A DNA stretch of 64,000 nt from Deinococcales bacterium (GTDB lineage: Bacteria > Deinococcota > Deinococci > Deinococcales > JAAFIG01). Made by a program: the position numbers and the translations under genes. Below, piece by piece: positions 37,039 through 46,038 of the stretch (the first letter of the stretch is position 1; each line of letters begins with the position of its first letter). The stretch spans positions 1 to 64,000 of the forward strand of contig JANYHH010000015.1 in the NCBI GenBank assembly GCA_025359505.1, read 5' to 3'. The notes below the pieces were generated by a model that worked only from the letters and a program-made list of their open reading frames with translations, ran no database searches and had not been told where the DNA came from.

Positions 37039-37098
37039 ATGGAAGCCTCCCAGCAACCTCAGCATGACGTGACGCTCGAGGCGGCTGGGCTGACATGA
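37039..37098 (+). CDS. 19-codon leader ORF before PIN-TRAM gene
   Basis: A short frame (MEASQQPQHDVTLEAAGLT) whose TGA overlaps the ATG of the next gene (ATGA). The larger gene has no Shine-Dalgarno, so translational coupling through this leader is plausible. No homology is recognised and it could be chance. Confidence 0.3.
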   Translation: MEASQQPQHDVTLEAAGLT

Positions 37099-38177
37099 AC
37101 AAACCTTGGCTCGAGCTGAACGACCTCAGCCACTCCGATCCGCTGCGGGTTGTGATTCGCGGGTTGCTGGTGCTGCTCGGCGCGTGGATCGCGTACGGAA
37201 TAGCGCCGCACATCGTCAGCGACGGTGTTAATCAGGTTTACATCGTCGCGCTCGGGGCGCTGGTCACATCGCTGTTCACCGGCCGCCCGAGCGCGTGGCT
37301 GCGCGGCTTGGTGGGCCGCTTCGCAGCCGCGTGGGTCAACTTAGAGCCGCAGGTCGTGTTCGCGGCGACGGTAGCGACGATTGCCGCGCTGCTGATTAGC
37401 GTACTCCTTAACAGCGTGCTGTCCAACATCCCCGGTTACGCGTGGTACTACCAGCTCGCCATCACCGCGCTTTTAGAGCTGTTCCTCGTCAGCGTCGCCG
37501 TGCAGGGCAGTGACGCGTTTCGCATGCTCTCGAACCGCACTCCAGAGCGCCCTCGAGTGACAGTCACTGTCCCCAACCTCAATACCAAGCTGCTGGACAC
37601 CAGCGTGATTATCGACGGGCGGATTTTGGAAGTCGCGCAGACCGGTTTCTTGGAAGGGCCGCTGATCGTGCCCGGATTTGTCCTGCGCGAGCTGCAATTT
37701 TTCGCCGACCAGTCCGATCACGCCAAGCGCAGCAAGGGCCGGCGCGGCTTAGAGGTCTTAGAGAAGCTGCGAGCGATGCGCGACGTGGAGCTGACTGTGC
37801 GCGAGTTTGAAGACACCGGCGGCGGCGTGGACGACCGCTTGATTCGCGCCGCGCAGGAAATCGGCGCGTCGGTCGTGACCAACGACAGCGGACTCGCCAG
37901 AGTCGCGCAGTTGCAAGATGTCAGAGCGCTGAGTTTCAACTTATTGGCAGACGCCTTGAAAACCCGTTTCGGGGCGGGGGACGAATTTGACCTGCAAGTC
38001 ATCAAAGAGGGCAGCCAACCCGGTCAGGGCATCGGGTACTTGGAAGATGGCACGATGGTCGTGATCGAGGACGGCATGGCCTTCAAGGGTCGCACCGTGC
38101 GCGTGTTGGTCAGCACCGTGACCCAAACCAGTCTCGGGCGGATGGTCTTTGCCAAACCCAAAGAAGTCCTCACCTAA
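37095..38177 (+). CDS. PIN-TRAM domain membrane protein (YacL-like)
   Basis: A 360-residue protein: three or four N-terminal membrane helices (to about 145), a PIN nuclease-like domain (about 165-285; LLDTSVIIDGRI, DDRLIRAAQE, VVTNDSGLARVA) and a C-terminal TRAM domain (about 300-355; GQGIGYLEDGTMVVIEDG). This is the YacL-type family, membrane-bound putative RNases found next to radA in many bacteria. The start overlaps a small leader ORF. The RNA target is unknown. Confidence 0.9.
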   Translation: MNKPWLELNDLSHSDPLRVVIRGLLVLLGAWIAYGIAPHIVSDGVNQVYIVALGALVTSLFTGRPSAWLRGLVGRFAAAWVNLEPQVVFAATVATIAALLISVLLNSVLSNIPGYAWYYQLAITALLELFLVSVAVQGSDAFRMLSNRTPERPRVTVTVPNLNTKLLDTSVIIDGRILEVAQTGFLEGPLIVPGFVLRELQFFADQSDHAKRSKGRRGLEVLEKLRAMRDVELTVREFEDTGGGVDDRLIRAAQEIGASVVTNDSGLARVAQLQDVRALSFNLLADALKTRFGAGDEFDLQVIKEGSQPGQGIGYLEDGTMVVIEDGMAFKGRTVRVLVSTVTQTSLGRMVFAKPKEVLT

Positions 38178-38247
38178 ACAGTCTGTGCTGTACGAGCCTC
38201 ATCGTGATTCCCCAACAATTTTAAACTCGAGCGCGATAAGCTACCCC

Positions 38248-38889
38248 ATGCCCCGCATTCTGCTGATCGAGGACAACCCCGACCAAGCGTTCGTGGCCAG
38301 CCGTTACCTCGAGCGGGCTGGGTTCGCCGTTGCACACCAACCGACGGGGGCACTGGGTTTGGAAAGCGCCCGCAGCGGCGGGTTTGACATGGTGATGCTC
38401 GATTACGCGCTGCCAGACACTGATGGCCTGACGCTTCTGGAGGCGCTAATCCCACTGGGGCTGCCCGTCGTGCTGGTGACAGGGCGCTCCGAAGCGCAAC
38501 TGGCGGTCAGAGCTTTGCAAGCGGGCGCGGTCAACTACATCGTCAAAGACAGCCATTACCTCTCCAAGCTCCCCGACATCGCCCGTGAAACCTTGGAGCG
38601 CATCACCGCCGCACCCGTCAGCTTAGAACCGCGCCGCGACCGCCTGAGCGAAGAGGAAACCTTAGAGCGTTTCCGTCTCGTGGTGCGTAAAGCGTTGGAG
38701 CCGATGCTGCCGCTGTTCAAAGCCCGCATCAAAAGCAGTAATTTCAGCGATGCCGTCGAAGAGTTAGAGCGCGTGCTCGAGGCGACCGAAACTGTGCTGG
38801 ACGAGGAACTCGAGGTGCTGGATCAACTCCTGTACGAGGAGTTATCGCGCACGCTGAGCTTGGAGGAACGCGCTGCGCTGCCGCGTTAG
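38248..38889 (+). CDS. Response regulator with helical C-terminal domain
   Basis: A 213-residue protein with a receiver domain (1-120; IEDNPDQ, phospho-Asp in MLDYALPDTDG, TGRSE, KDS) and a C-terminal region (130-213) that is strongly helical and acidic, possibly a coiled coil. It has no recognisable DNA-binding domain. The ATG at 38248 is chosen because the receiver fold begins there. No kinase gene is next to it. Confidence 0.83.
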   Translation: MPRILLIEDNPDQAFVASRYLERAGFAVAHQPTGALGLESARSGGFDMVMLDYALPDTDGLTLLEALIPLGLPVVLVTGRSEAQLAVRALQAGAVNYIVKDSHYLSKLPDIARETLERITAAPVSLEPRRDRLSEEETLERFRLVVRKALEPMLPLFKARIKSSNFSDAVEELERVLEATETVLDEELEVLDQLLYEELSRTLSLEERAALPR

Positions 38890-38894
38890 AATTC

Positions 38895-38923
38895 TTGTCA
38901 CTTAGGCTCAAGTGTGGTAAATT
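38895..38923 (+). promoter_or_regulatory. tRNA-Trp promoter
   Basis: TTGTCA at 38895-38900, 17-bp spacer, TAAATT at 38918-38923, 12 bp before the tRNA. Confidence 0.85.
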
Positions 38924-38935
38924 TTTCATCCGCGT

Positions 38936-39011
38936 GGGTTGTTAGCTCAGTCGGTAGAGCGATGGTCTCCAAAACCATAGGTCGTAGGTTCGAGCCCTGC
39001 ACGACCCGCCA
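38936..39011 (+). tRNA. tRNA-Trp (CCA)
   Basis: A 76-base cloverleaf with acceptor GGGTTGT/ACGACCC (one G-T pair), anticodon stem ATGGT/ACCAT with loop CTCCAAA (anticodon CCA), T-arm GGTTCGAGCC-like and an encoded 3' CCA. Confidence 0.96.
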
Positions 39012-39017
39012 GTAAAG

Positions 39018-39042
39018 AACCCCCGTCAATGATGGGGGTTTT
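39018..39042 (+). terminator. Terminator of tRNA-Trp
   Basis: AACCCCC and GGGGGTT pair across a short loop, followed by TTTTC, 7 bases after the tRNA end. The last 17 bases overlap the 3' end of the convergent PIN gene. Confidence 0.8.
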
Positions 39043-39610
39043 CACTTGAATCAAACACGCGCCGCAACCATCTGGCAGTCATCGGCAATTCCTGCTGCTC
39101 GAGCGTCTCGAGGATTTCTGAGATGGTTTTGGGCGGATTGATCAGTGCGCGTTGAATCGCCCAAATCGTTTGGATGACTGATTGTGGATCGTCCTCAAGC
39201 AACCGATGCACAAACTCGTCCGGGTGGAGCGCTTCAATACCGTATGGTGCGAGCGTATCGCGTGGGAAATCGCGCAGGTTTTTCGTGACGATGACTTGAG
39301 CTTGGCAGTGAATGGCGGCTGCCAAAACGTGACGGTCATCGGCATCGGGCAATTTTAAGCGCAGTTCAGTGTCTTCAAAACCCTCGACCAATGCCTCGGG
39401 TATGGCGGCATTCATCTGATCGCTGGTGCGTTGCACGCGGACTTGGGGGATATCTGGGCGGTTCAGGAGCAAATTCCGCATCCACTCCGCTTGAATGCGT
39501 TGAGACCAGCGCACGCGCACGTCAGACAAAATGCCTAGATGCATGAAGAAATCGCGGAGTGGCGCTGCGTACAAGATGTTTGCATCCAGCATCACGGTGA
39601 CTGCCTTCAT
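39026..39610 (-). CDS. PIN-domain protein, probable toxin
   Basis: A 194-residue PIN protein: Asp in VMLDANILYAAPLRD, Glu in IQAEWMRNLL, Asp pair in LPDADDRHVLAAAI and VTKNLRDFP. This is the COG-type PIN family in which the partner is an excisionase-like HTH protein. Its start overlaps the end of the HTH gene by one base, so the pair is one operon. The last bases overlap the tRNA-Trp terminator. Confidence 0.85.
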   Translation of the reverse strand: MKAVTVMLDANILYAAPLRDFFMHLGILSDVRVRWSQRIQAEWMRNLLLNRPDIPQVRVQRTSDQMNAAIPEALVEGFEDTELRLKLPDADDRHVLAAAIHCQAQVIVTKNLRDFPRDTLAPYGIEALHPDEFVHRLLEDDPQSVIQTIWAIQRALINPPKTISEILETLEQQELPMTARWLRRVFDSSENPHH

Positions 39611-40038
39611 CAGTAACCGAGACCGAGTTCCTGACTTTCTGCCATGAGTTCCCGCATGATCTCCAAACTTTTTTGGCGTTGCACGTTTTTGAATTCCAAA
39701 GCGTCTTCGAGTATGACGCGGCGGTGCGTTCCAACGAGGTAAAACGGCAGCTTGCCTTCCTCGAGTAAGCGCACGGCGTATGGGCGCGAGACCTTGAGCA
39801 AATCAGCCAACTCAGCAGTGCTTAGGTGAGTGTCACCTTGGACGAGGCGAACGGGGTGTCCGCTGCTGATCTCGGTCAGCACCTCCAGAATCAGCTTGGC
39901 GATTTGGTCTGGAATAACAAGGGTTTGCGAACCGAGTTGCAGGGTTGTGCCTTTACCACTGTGCTGATTGAGGGCGTCGCGCAGGGTTTGGGCGGCTTTG
40001 AGGTCAGATGCCTCGAGTTTGTAATGATTGCTGTGCAT
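39610..40038 (-). CDS. Excisionase-type HTH antitoxin
   Basis: A 142-residue protein with a C-terminal MerR/excisionase-like HTH (LSTAELADLLKVSRPYAVRLLEEGKLPFYLVGTHRRV) preceded by a helical region. It is the usual partner of the PIN protein encoded next. The ATG at 40038 lies 5 nt after TAAAGT on the minus strand; an in-frame TTG 15 bases further upstream is unlikely. Confidence 0.82.
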   Translation of the reverse strand: MHSNHYKLEASDLKAAQTLRDALNQHSGKGTTLQLGSQTLVIPDQIAKLILEVLTEISSGHPVRLVQGDTHLSTAELADLLKVSRPYAVRLLEEGKLPFYLVGTHRRVILEDALEFKNVQRQKSLEIMRELMAESQELGLGY

Positions 40039-40122
40039 GGCTGACTTTACCAAATAGTGCCAGTTGTAAGTGTAATAAACAAAATAAACAATTTACGTTT
40101 TTGCGCTGTCACCCGCTCGAGG

Positions 40123-40190
40123 CTAGAGCGCCAGCAGCGTCTCGAGAATCGCGCCGACTGTCAGTTCCGGGAACATCGCGTCGTTCAAGA
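40123..40190 (-). pseudogene. Relic of an MmeI-type gene end
   Basis: On the minus strand a 17-codon stretch (NDAMFPELTVGAILETLLAL then stop) matches the C-terminal LTTDAILETLLELN of the restriction-modification protein at 41068-43893. An in-frame TAA lies just upstream, so only the tail remains. Confidence 0.4.
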
Positions 40191-40262
40191 CTTATGTGGC
40201 CTGTTCAATCCCGTTTGATCGTAGCAAAAGTCGTCATTACTCGCACCTGTACACTGAACACC

Positions 40263-40991
40263 ATGACCGTAATTTTCGGATTTACTTCTGCTGCCCATGA
40301 CGCCTCGCTGATCGCCGCTGACGACCGCGAAACCATGTCCGGGGAACGCGCTGACAAGGCGTGCATCGTCTTTGGGCGTTACCTCGTAGCGGTCATGGGC
40401 AATGCCGCACTCAAAATGTCCGTCGCGACCGCAGCAAGTTTCGAGTCATCAGAATACGAGACCAGCATCGGAACCGTGATGCGAGCACCTGAATCAATTG
40501 AAGTGCTGTGCGAGCGAATCGCTGAAACGACAACCCTGCTCGCAGCCCGATATCAGCGCGATGCCGAAAGTGTGTTCAATGAGCGCGGCGACGATAAGCC
40601 GACGCGCGATCAGTACTACGAGCAACCGCTGGGAGCGGTGATCATTGATTCGCTCGAGCATCGCATGGTCGTCGCAGATTTCGGCAAGTTATTGCCACTG
40701 CGTTCCTACGCTTACAGCCTCAAAAGTTATCCGCAGGAGATGGCGTACCGCTTCAACATCGGTCAACCCAGACCGCTCGGGGTGGTGGGGCCGGGTTTGT
40801 TGGAGAAGCCATTCACTTGGTGCAAAGATCAGCTCGAGTTGTCGCGGGATGACCTGCGAGATCACGGGCACGTCGGCGTCCTCGGTGCGCTCGGCGCGTG
40901 CCATGTCGTGCGCTCGGGGCAAGTGCATAGCCGCACTGCGTTTGCGTCACTCGAGAACTTCATTCGCAGTCACGTTTCGGGCTTGGATTGA
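40263..40991 (+). CDS. Proteasome-like Ntn-hydrolase family protein
   Basis: A 242-residue protein whose N-terminus resembles proteasome beta/HslV subunits: TVIFGFTSAA directly after Met (Thr as candidate nucleophile), SLIAADDRET with the conserved Asp, ADKACIVFGRYLVAVMGNA with the conserved Lys. The rest is not assigned. No ATPase or alpha subunit is adjacent, so it is an orphan enzyme. The start is set by TACACT (40250-40255) 7 nt before the ATG (leaderless). It lies in a defence-like neighbourhood. The specific reaction is unknown. Confidence 0.65.
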   Translation: MTVIFGFTSAAHDASLIAADDRETMSGERADKACIVFGRYLVAVMGNAALKMSVATAASFESSEYETSIGTVMRAPESIEVLCERIAETTTLLAARYQRDAESVFNERGDDKPTRDQYYEQPLGAVIIDSLEHRMVVADFGKLLPLRSYAYSLKSYPQEMAYRFNIGQPRPLGVVGPGLLEKPFTWCKDQLELSRDDLRDHGHVGVLGALGACHVVRSGQVHSRTAFASLENFIRSHVSGLD

Positions 40992-41067
40992 CCCTGACGG
41001 TGCATCAAGATCGCCTTCGGCTCGAGCGGTATTTTGGCGTTGCCAACGTTGCTGCGCCTACCGTGAA

Positions 41068-43893
41068 TCACAGGGGGCTGGCTGTTGTTATCATTGACGT
41101 GTTTTGCTGGTTTGAGCGCTGCAAATTGAGTTCCAGCAGCGTCTCGAGGATCGCGTCGGTGGTCAGCGGGTGCGCCCAGCCGTAAGCGGCGTGAACGGCT
41201 TTGTCCAGCGCGTCGTGCGCGGTCAGCAGTGAAAACGCTTCGTGCGTCGGGTCGGGCGCACTGAACTCGCGCAGGGCGCTGAGCGCGTTGTACATCTCGG
41301 TCAGCGTGCGCCCGTGCGATTTGAGGTGAGCGCGGCAAGTCTCCAAGTAAACGGCAGCACTGGCGATGGCGTCGCGCTGCGCGTCGCTGGGGCGCGGGAA
41401 CGGGAAGGTTTCAAAGGATTCGTTGGTGTACTGCGAATCGTTGCCCATGCCCATCCAGCCGCTGACTCGAGTTACCCATGCGGTGTGCGCCGTGCTGTTG
41501 ACCACGCCATACGTGTAATCGTCATCGGCGGCGATCACGGTCAGCGAATTGGACGGAATGGCTTCAATCGGCAGCCAGACGAAGACGCGGTGCTTGGCGA
41601 CTCGAGATGTGGCGATGTAACGGGTCAGTGAAGCAATTGATTTTCTCGTGTCCAATGCGGGACGACGCATCAGCCACCAGTGTTTGCGCTCTTTGGCGGC
41701 GTCTTCACCTCGAGCTTGCACGATTGTTTGCTCGAGATGGCTGAATGGCACAAGGTAGGCGCGGGCTTGCTCGAGCGTTTTGCCTGTGAAGTCCACGATC
41801 CAGCGGTTCGACGATTTTTGCATCAGATCATCGCCGCCGATGTATGGCTTCAAAACATCTCGGTTGCTGCATCCGCTGGGATTTGGAACGTCCAACCATT
41901 TCAGCGCCACAGTTTCTTTGATATCAAACTTGCCGCCCGGCTCGACACCTTTGAATGCCCGCATTTGATTTTCGCGCAGCGGCTGGATGTTACCGACTTC
42001 AAACTTGCCACTCGAGAGATCGGCGTTGATCTCCCCAACAGCGTGACCGTCCAACACTCGAGCCTGCTCTGTCCCACTGTCAAAGCTCACGATGCTGACC
42101 CGCACCGCTGCGCCGTCTTGCACCCATGCCCGGTCAGACCACGCCATGAAAATTCCGCCGCTTGCCAAAATCTGCTCGAGCACCGGACGGTTCAGCTTTT
42201 GCCTGATGCTGTTCGTGGCGATCAGACCGGCGCGTTTCGTCGCGCCCGCCGCGATTTGTGTGCGAGCTTGCTCGAACCAGTAGCACACAAAATCCGCGCT
42301 GCCCGGCACGCTGTCCTTGTACGCCAGCCGCAGTGCCTCGGTGTACGCGTCGCCAAACTCGGAGCGCATCTTGTAATTGCCCAAGAACGGCGGATTGCCG
42401 ACGATGAACTCCGCAGCCGGAAACGCGGGTGCGATACCCGTTTTCTCGTCCAGCACAGCGTCACGGTTCTCTAAATGTATGAGCCGCTCGAGGACGGGTT
42501 CGTGGGTCAGCGCCTCGCCGTGCTCGCGCATCCATTGCAAGTACCCGACCCACAAAACCATGCCCGCGATCTCGTGCGCGTATGGGCTGATTTCAATGCC
42601 GCGCATCTGCGACGGGTGAACCTTCGCGGCAAACGTCTTGCCCGGCTCCAACAAGCGCATCGTTGCCCGCACCTCGCTTTCCAAGTCCAGCAAGCGGCGC
42701 AGCGTCACGTACAGGAAATTGCCGCTGCCCATCGCTGGGTCTAAAACGGTCGCGTTCGTCAAACGCGTCTGGAACGCCTCGAGCTGCGCCAGTGCCTCCG
42801 CCCGCACATTTTGCAACGCGGGGTTGTCTGGGCTGAACAGCGATTCGTCCGCGACGGGCGCGTTGGCGGCCAGAATCAGCGGCGCGACCGCCTCACGCAC
42901 CGCGTCCCATTCTGCCCTGAGCGGCGTCAGAATCACGGGTTCGATCACGTCGTTGATGTCCGCGACTTCGGTGTAATGAGCGCCCAACTGAGCGCGGCGG
43001 CTTGGGTCGATGATCCGTTCAAAGAGCGTACCGAAAATGCCGGGGTTGAGCGCCCGCCAGTCTTGACGGCTGGCGGCTGCCAAGTATTTTAAATCAACCA
43101 CGCCCAGCGCTGGTGCGTCCTCACTATCAAAGACGCCGCCGTTGAAATGCCGAATCCGTCCGACGATGCTTGTCCCGCCGGTTTTCATCAAGCCAAACAG
43201 TTGCGAGGTCATCACGCTGAAATCCTCGGGGTAATCGTGCGCGGCGTCGATGATCCTCGAGAACGCGTCTTTGGGCAGCAATCCAACGTCCTCAGCGAAG
43301 AACGTGAACACGCAGCGCACCAAGAAATGCGCGATGGTATCGGGGTTCTCGCCGCGCAATTTCAGATTGTCCGCGACGCGCACGAGGTCGTTAATCACGA
43401 CTTTCGTCACCGCATCGTTGGTCTTGCTGGGATTAAAAATTTGCGGCTCGAGCCAGACTTTTTTCAAACGCTCGCGTTTGGCGTCATCGCGCAGATCCTC
43501 GAGCGTGAAGGTTTCCGTGACTTTGGCGGTGTTAATAAAATTGGTGTGAATCACGATTCTGTCAAAATCGCAGACCACGCTCAGCGGCGGGTTCTCCAAG
43601 TCATCGCGGTACGCTAAGAGTTGGTTGTAGGCTTCATTCAGGTCTTTAAACTTACCCTTGTACTCCCAGCCGAACGCACCGCGCTTCCAGACATCCGCGA
43701 AACCCTTGCGTCCCGTGGCTCTGGTGACGTGCTTCTCAAAAGTGTAAAACGTGCCGTGCGGATCGGCGTCCGTCGGTGTCGGCAGCTCCAGTAACCTGCA
43801 CAGGTCATCGAAATGGCTTTTGGCGCTGGCGCTTTCTTTCAGCGTGCTGGTTTTCCACTTCTTGATGAATTGCTCTGGGTTCACGCGGCGCAT
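41068..43893 (-). CDS. Type IIL (MmeI-like) restriction-modification protein
   Basis: A 941-residue single-chain enzyme combining an N-terminal nuclease (about 40-110, with FADVWKRGAFGWEYKG giving the Asp and ExK), a helical connector, an adenine methyltransferase (LDPAMGSGNFLYV motif I near 395, VGNPPF motif IV near 500), a target-recognition domain and a helical tail. Type IIL enzymes methylate one strand of an asymmetric site and cut about 20 bp away. The ATG at 43893 overlaps the upstream toxin gene; a GTG at 43884 would overlap its stop as GTGA and gives the family-like N-terminus NPEQFIKKW. The recognised site cannot be read from the sequence. Confidence 0.88.
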   Translation of the reverse strand: MRRVNPEQFIKKWKTSTLKESASAKSHFDDLCRLLELPTPTDADPHGTFYTFEKHVTRATGRKGFADVWKRGAFGWEYKGKFKDLNEAYNQLLAYRDDLENPPLSVVCDFDRIVIHTNFINTAKVTETFTLEDLRDDAKRERLKKVWLEPQIFNPSKTNDAVTKVVINDLVRVADNLKLRGENPDTIAHFLVRCVFTFFAEDVGLLPKDAFSRIIDAAHDYPEDFSVMTSQLFGLMKTGGTSIVGRIRHFNGGVFDSEDAPALGVVDLKYLAAASRQDWRALNPGIFGTLFERIIDPSRRAQLGAHYTEVADINDVIEPVILTPLRAEWDAVREAVAPLILAANAPVADESLFSPDNPALQNVRAEALAQLEAFQTRLTNATVLDPAMGSGNFLYVTLRRLLDLESEVRATMRLLEPGKTFAAKVHPSQMRGIEISPYAHEIAGMVLWVGYLQWMREHGEALTHEPVLERLIHLENRDAVLDEKTGIAPAFPAAEFIVGNPPFLGNYKMRSEFGDAYTEALRLAYKDSVPGSADFVCYWFEQARTQIAAGATKRAGLIATNSIRQKLNRPVLEQILASGGIFMAWSDRAWVQDGAAVRVSIVSFDSGTEQARVLDGHAVGEINADLSSGKFEVGNIQPLRENQMRAFKGVEPGGKFDIKETVALKWLDVPNPSGCSNRDVLKPYIGGDDLMQKSSNRWIVDFTGKTLEQARAYLVPFSHLEQTIVQARGEDAAKERKHWWLMRRPALDTRKSIASLTRYIATSRVAKHRVFVWLPIEAIPSNSLTVIAADDDYTYGVVNSTAHTAWVTRVSGWMGMGNDSQYTNESFETFPFPRPSDAQRDAIASAAVYLETCRAHLKSHGRTLTEMYNALSALREFSAPDPTHEAFSLLTAHDALDKAVHAAYGWAHPLTTDAILETLLELNLQRSNQQNTSMITTASPL

Positions 43894-44324
43894 TCTGACA
43901 TTTGCGGCGCAGCACCTCGAGCAGCGCGGATTGACGCACCCAGAATCAGCTTTTTATGCACGGGTTTCAACACGCTGCACAACCGCACCGCTTCCAGCAC
44001 CGCCGCTCGACCCACTGAGCGCAGTGGGTCGCGGTAGTTGGCAGTCGTCAGGTTCGTATGCGGGAAGGTGTACGGCGTTTGGCAATCCACGAACAAATCG
44101 TGCTCTAAAAAGCTTGGGTGTTCCGCGCACAGCACGAGCGCGTGGCAAGGGAGCAGGTGCGCTCTGGTTTGCACGAACTCGTTCAGCCTCGAGTTGATGA
44201 CGAATCCCAGCATGTACTCGGGTGCGACGGCCACCACGACCACCAGCTTATGCTTGGCTTCCGGGCGCATGGAAACACACCACCAATGAAACACATCAAA
44301 AAGCTCCGCATTACCGTCAGTCAT
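43881..44324 (-). CDS. Candidate PanT toxin partner of Panacea antitoxin
   Basis: A 147-residue protein without a family that I recognise. It contains HWWCVSMRPEAKHKLVVVV, GFVINSRLNEFV and a HDLFVDCQTPYTF segment. It begins 6 nt after the Panacea-domain gene and overlaps the next gene's start. Panacea proteins neutralise many unrelated toxins encoded beside them, so this is a good candidate toxin. A MazF/PemK-like barrel is conceivable but not shown. Confidence 0.6.
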   Translation of the reverse strand: MTDGNAELFDVFHWWCVSMRPEAKHKLVVVVAVAPEYMLGFVINSRLNEFVQTRAHLLPCHALVLCAEHPSFLEHDLFVDCQTPYTFPHTNLTTANYRDPLRSVGRAAVLEAVRLCSVLKPVHKKLILGASIRAARGAAPQMSECAA

Positions 44325-44330
44325 TACGCC

Positions 44331-44858
44331 TCACGGGTGCGGGTTTTGAAGATGCTCTAATAACTGCGCTCCGCCGTCTAGGGTCATCACAATGTCCTCG
44401 AGCGGCATGGGTGAGTTATGTTTCGTGTCCCACGCTTTTTGCCACGCTGTGCCGTGACTGGCTTGGGTCGTCACGCCGAAGTCCTCCTCGCCCCAATCGG
44501 CGATGGCTGCGTCTAGACACCCGAGTTCGGATTCGCTCAGGCGGTCGCGGTCTGGGTCTGCGAGCGCGTTGATGACTTTGTGACCTTTGCGATGCGTGAT
44601 TTGAAACGGTGCTTCAGTGCTTTTGCGATCAAATTTGCTTTCGGCTGCTTTGAGCATTCCGTAAACCTGATGCGGGACGGGCCCAAACTCGTAAGCGCGG
44701 TAATCGCCGCCAAAAATCATCCGACCGTAGCGCTCTAAATGGCACAGGTCAGCGAAGTACATGATTTTGACCACGCGGTGATAGCGTGGTTCTTGAACGC
44801 GCTGCGCGATGTACAAGAGCGCACTGATGGCGGTTTCTTTATCAAATTCAAAGGTCAT
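44331..44858 (-). CDS. Panacea-domain (DUF4065) antitoxin
   Basis: A 175-residue protein with the Panacea/SocA-like domain: ISALLYIAQRV, KIMYFADLCHLERYGRMIFGG, YRAYEFGPVPHQVY. Panacea proteins are hyper-promiscuous antitoxins or proteolytic adaptors. An AGGAGGTGA Shine-Dalgarno lies 8 nt before the ATG, unlike the leaderless genes around it. It is first in an operon with a candidate toxin and the MmeI-type enzyme. Confidence 0.85.
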   Translation of the reverse strand: MTFEFDKETAISALLYIAQRVQEPRYHRVVKIMYFADLCHLERYGRMIFGGDYRAYEFGPVPHQVYGMLKAAESKFDRKSTEAPFQITHRKGHKVINALADPDRDRLSESELGCLDAAIADWGEEDFGVTTQASHGTAWQKAWDTKHNSPMPLEDIVMTLDGGAQLLEHLQNPHP

Positions 44859-44888
44859 GAACGCGTCACCTCCTGCGCGGTTTCGCGC

Positions 44889-44933
44889 TGATAGTCTGGC
44901 AGCGATAAACGCTTACGCCTATCCTGACTATCA
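44889..44933. promoter_or_regulatory. Inverted repeat upstream of Panacea gene
   Basis: TGATAGTC at 44889-44896 and GACTATCA at 44926-44933, arms 37 bp apart start to start, just upstream of the antitoxin operon. This is a possible operator for autoregulation. Confidence 0.35.
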
Positions 44934-44961
44934 CTGACCACTCGAGAACGCCGCTACCGCT

Positions 44962-46038
44962 TCACTTGAACCGCAAGTCCTTCCACGGGCCACCATCCTC
45001 AAACTTCTCCGGCTCGAGGATCTTCGGGCGCGGGTCTTCGGCTTGATCCAGTTGCAGCACCATCCATTTCGGGTACGGCGTGCCGGGATCAGACGCCGTG
45101 TTGAGCAGCTCGAGGTCGGCGGGTGAGAGTTTCAGATCAGCGGCGGCGATGTTGTCGTCCAGATTGCTGATTTTGCGAGCGGCGATGATGACGCTGGCGA
45201 CGGCTGGACGGCTGAGCGTCCACGCGTAGGCAACCCTCGCCATGCTGACACCGTGCCTCTCGGCGACGGTGCGGAGCGCCGCTAGAATCGGCTCACCGCG
45301 TGCCCAGTCGAACGGCACGAACTGCCCGGCTTCCGCGAAGCGCGTGCCCGCTTGTGCCTCGCTCGCTCGCGTGTACTTGCCGCTGAGATATCCACCCGCC
45401 AGTGCGCTCCAAACGAGCACCCCAAGCTTGTGGTACTCGGCGCAGCTTTGAAAGTCGTACTCCAACTCGCGCCCGACGAGGCTGTAGTACATCTGCGCGG
45501 TGACGAATGGCTCGAGGCCCAACTGCTTTTGCACGCCCAGCGCAGTGGCGGCTTGCCAGCCCATGTAATTGCTCAGTCCGATGTAGCGCACCATGCCCTG
45601 ACGCACCAGATCGCTCAGCGTTCGCAGCGTCTCCTCGAGCGGCGTGTTGGAGTCCCAACCGTGAACTTGGTAGAGGTCGATGTGATCGGTTTTCAGACGC
45701 TTCAAACTGCTTTCCACACCGCGTAGAATGTTGACTCTGGTCGCGCCGGAGCGGTTGAAATTTTCACTCATCGGCAATCTGAATTTGGTGGCAATCACCA
45801 GTTCGTCACGGTTGCCCAAGGTTTCGAGTGCGTTGCCAATCAGCGTCTCACTTTCGCCGCCAGAGTAGACATCGGCCGTGTCGATGAAATTGATGCCGCG
45901 CTCCACCGCGAAGCGAATCATGGCGGTCGTTTCATCCTGCCCCAAGCCGCCCATGTTCATGCCCTTGCCAAACTGCATCGTCCCAAGCGCCAGTGCGCTG
46001 ACGATCAACCCAGAATTGCCCAGCCGCCGATACTCCAT
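44962..46038 (-). CDS. Aldo/keto reductase
   Basis: A 358-residue NADPH-dependent aldo-keto reductase: [26 protein letters not shown] (Asp and Tyr of the catalytic tetrad), VIATKF (Lys), LYQVHGWD (His), IGLSNY and [15 protein letters not shown] (cofactor site). The substrate is unknown. A single gene, in the same direction as the nitroreductase gene upstream. Confidence 0.92.
   Translation of the reverse strand: MEYRRLGNSGLIVSALALGTMQFGKGMNMGGLGQDETTAMIRFAVERGINFIDTADVYSGGESETLIGNALETLGNRDELVIATKFRLPMSENFNRSGATRVNILRGVESSLKRLKTDHIDLYQVHGWDSNTPLEETLRTLSDLVRQGMVRYIGLSNYMGWQAATALGVQKQLGLEPFVTAQMYYSLVGRELEYDFQSCAEYHKLGVLVWSALAGGYLSGKYTRASEAQAGTRFAEAGQFVPFDWARGEPILAALRTVAERHGVSMARVAYAWTLSRPAVASVIIAARKISNLDDNIAAADLKLSPADLELLNTASDPGTPYPKWMVLQLDQAEDPRPKILEPEKFEDGGPWKDLRFK

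Noticed and set aside
41068-43893. The MmeI-type enzyme as the cause of CTCGAG abundance
   Set aside because: Type IIL enzymes recognise asymmetric sites, so a perfect palindrome is not an expected target; no dedicated CTCGAG methyltransferase is recognisable here.
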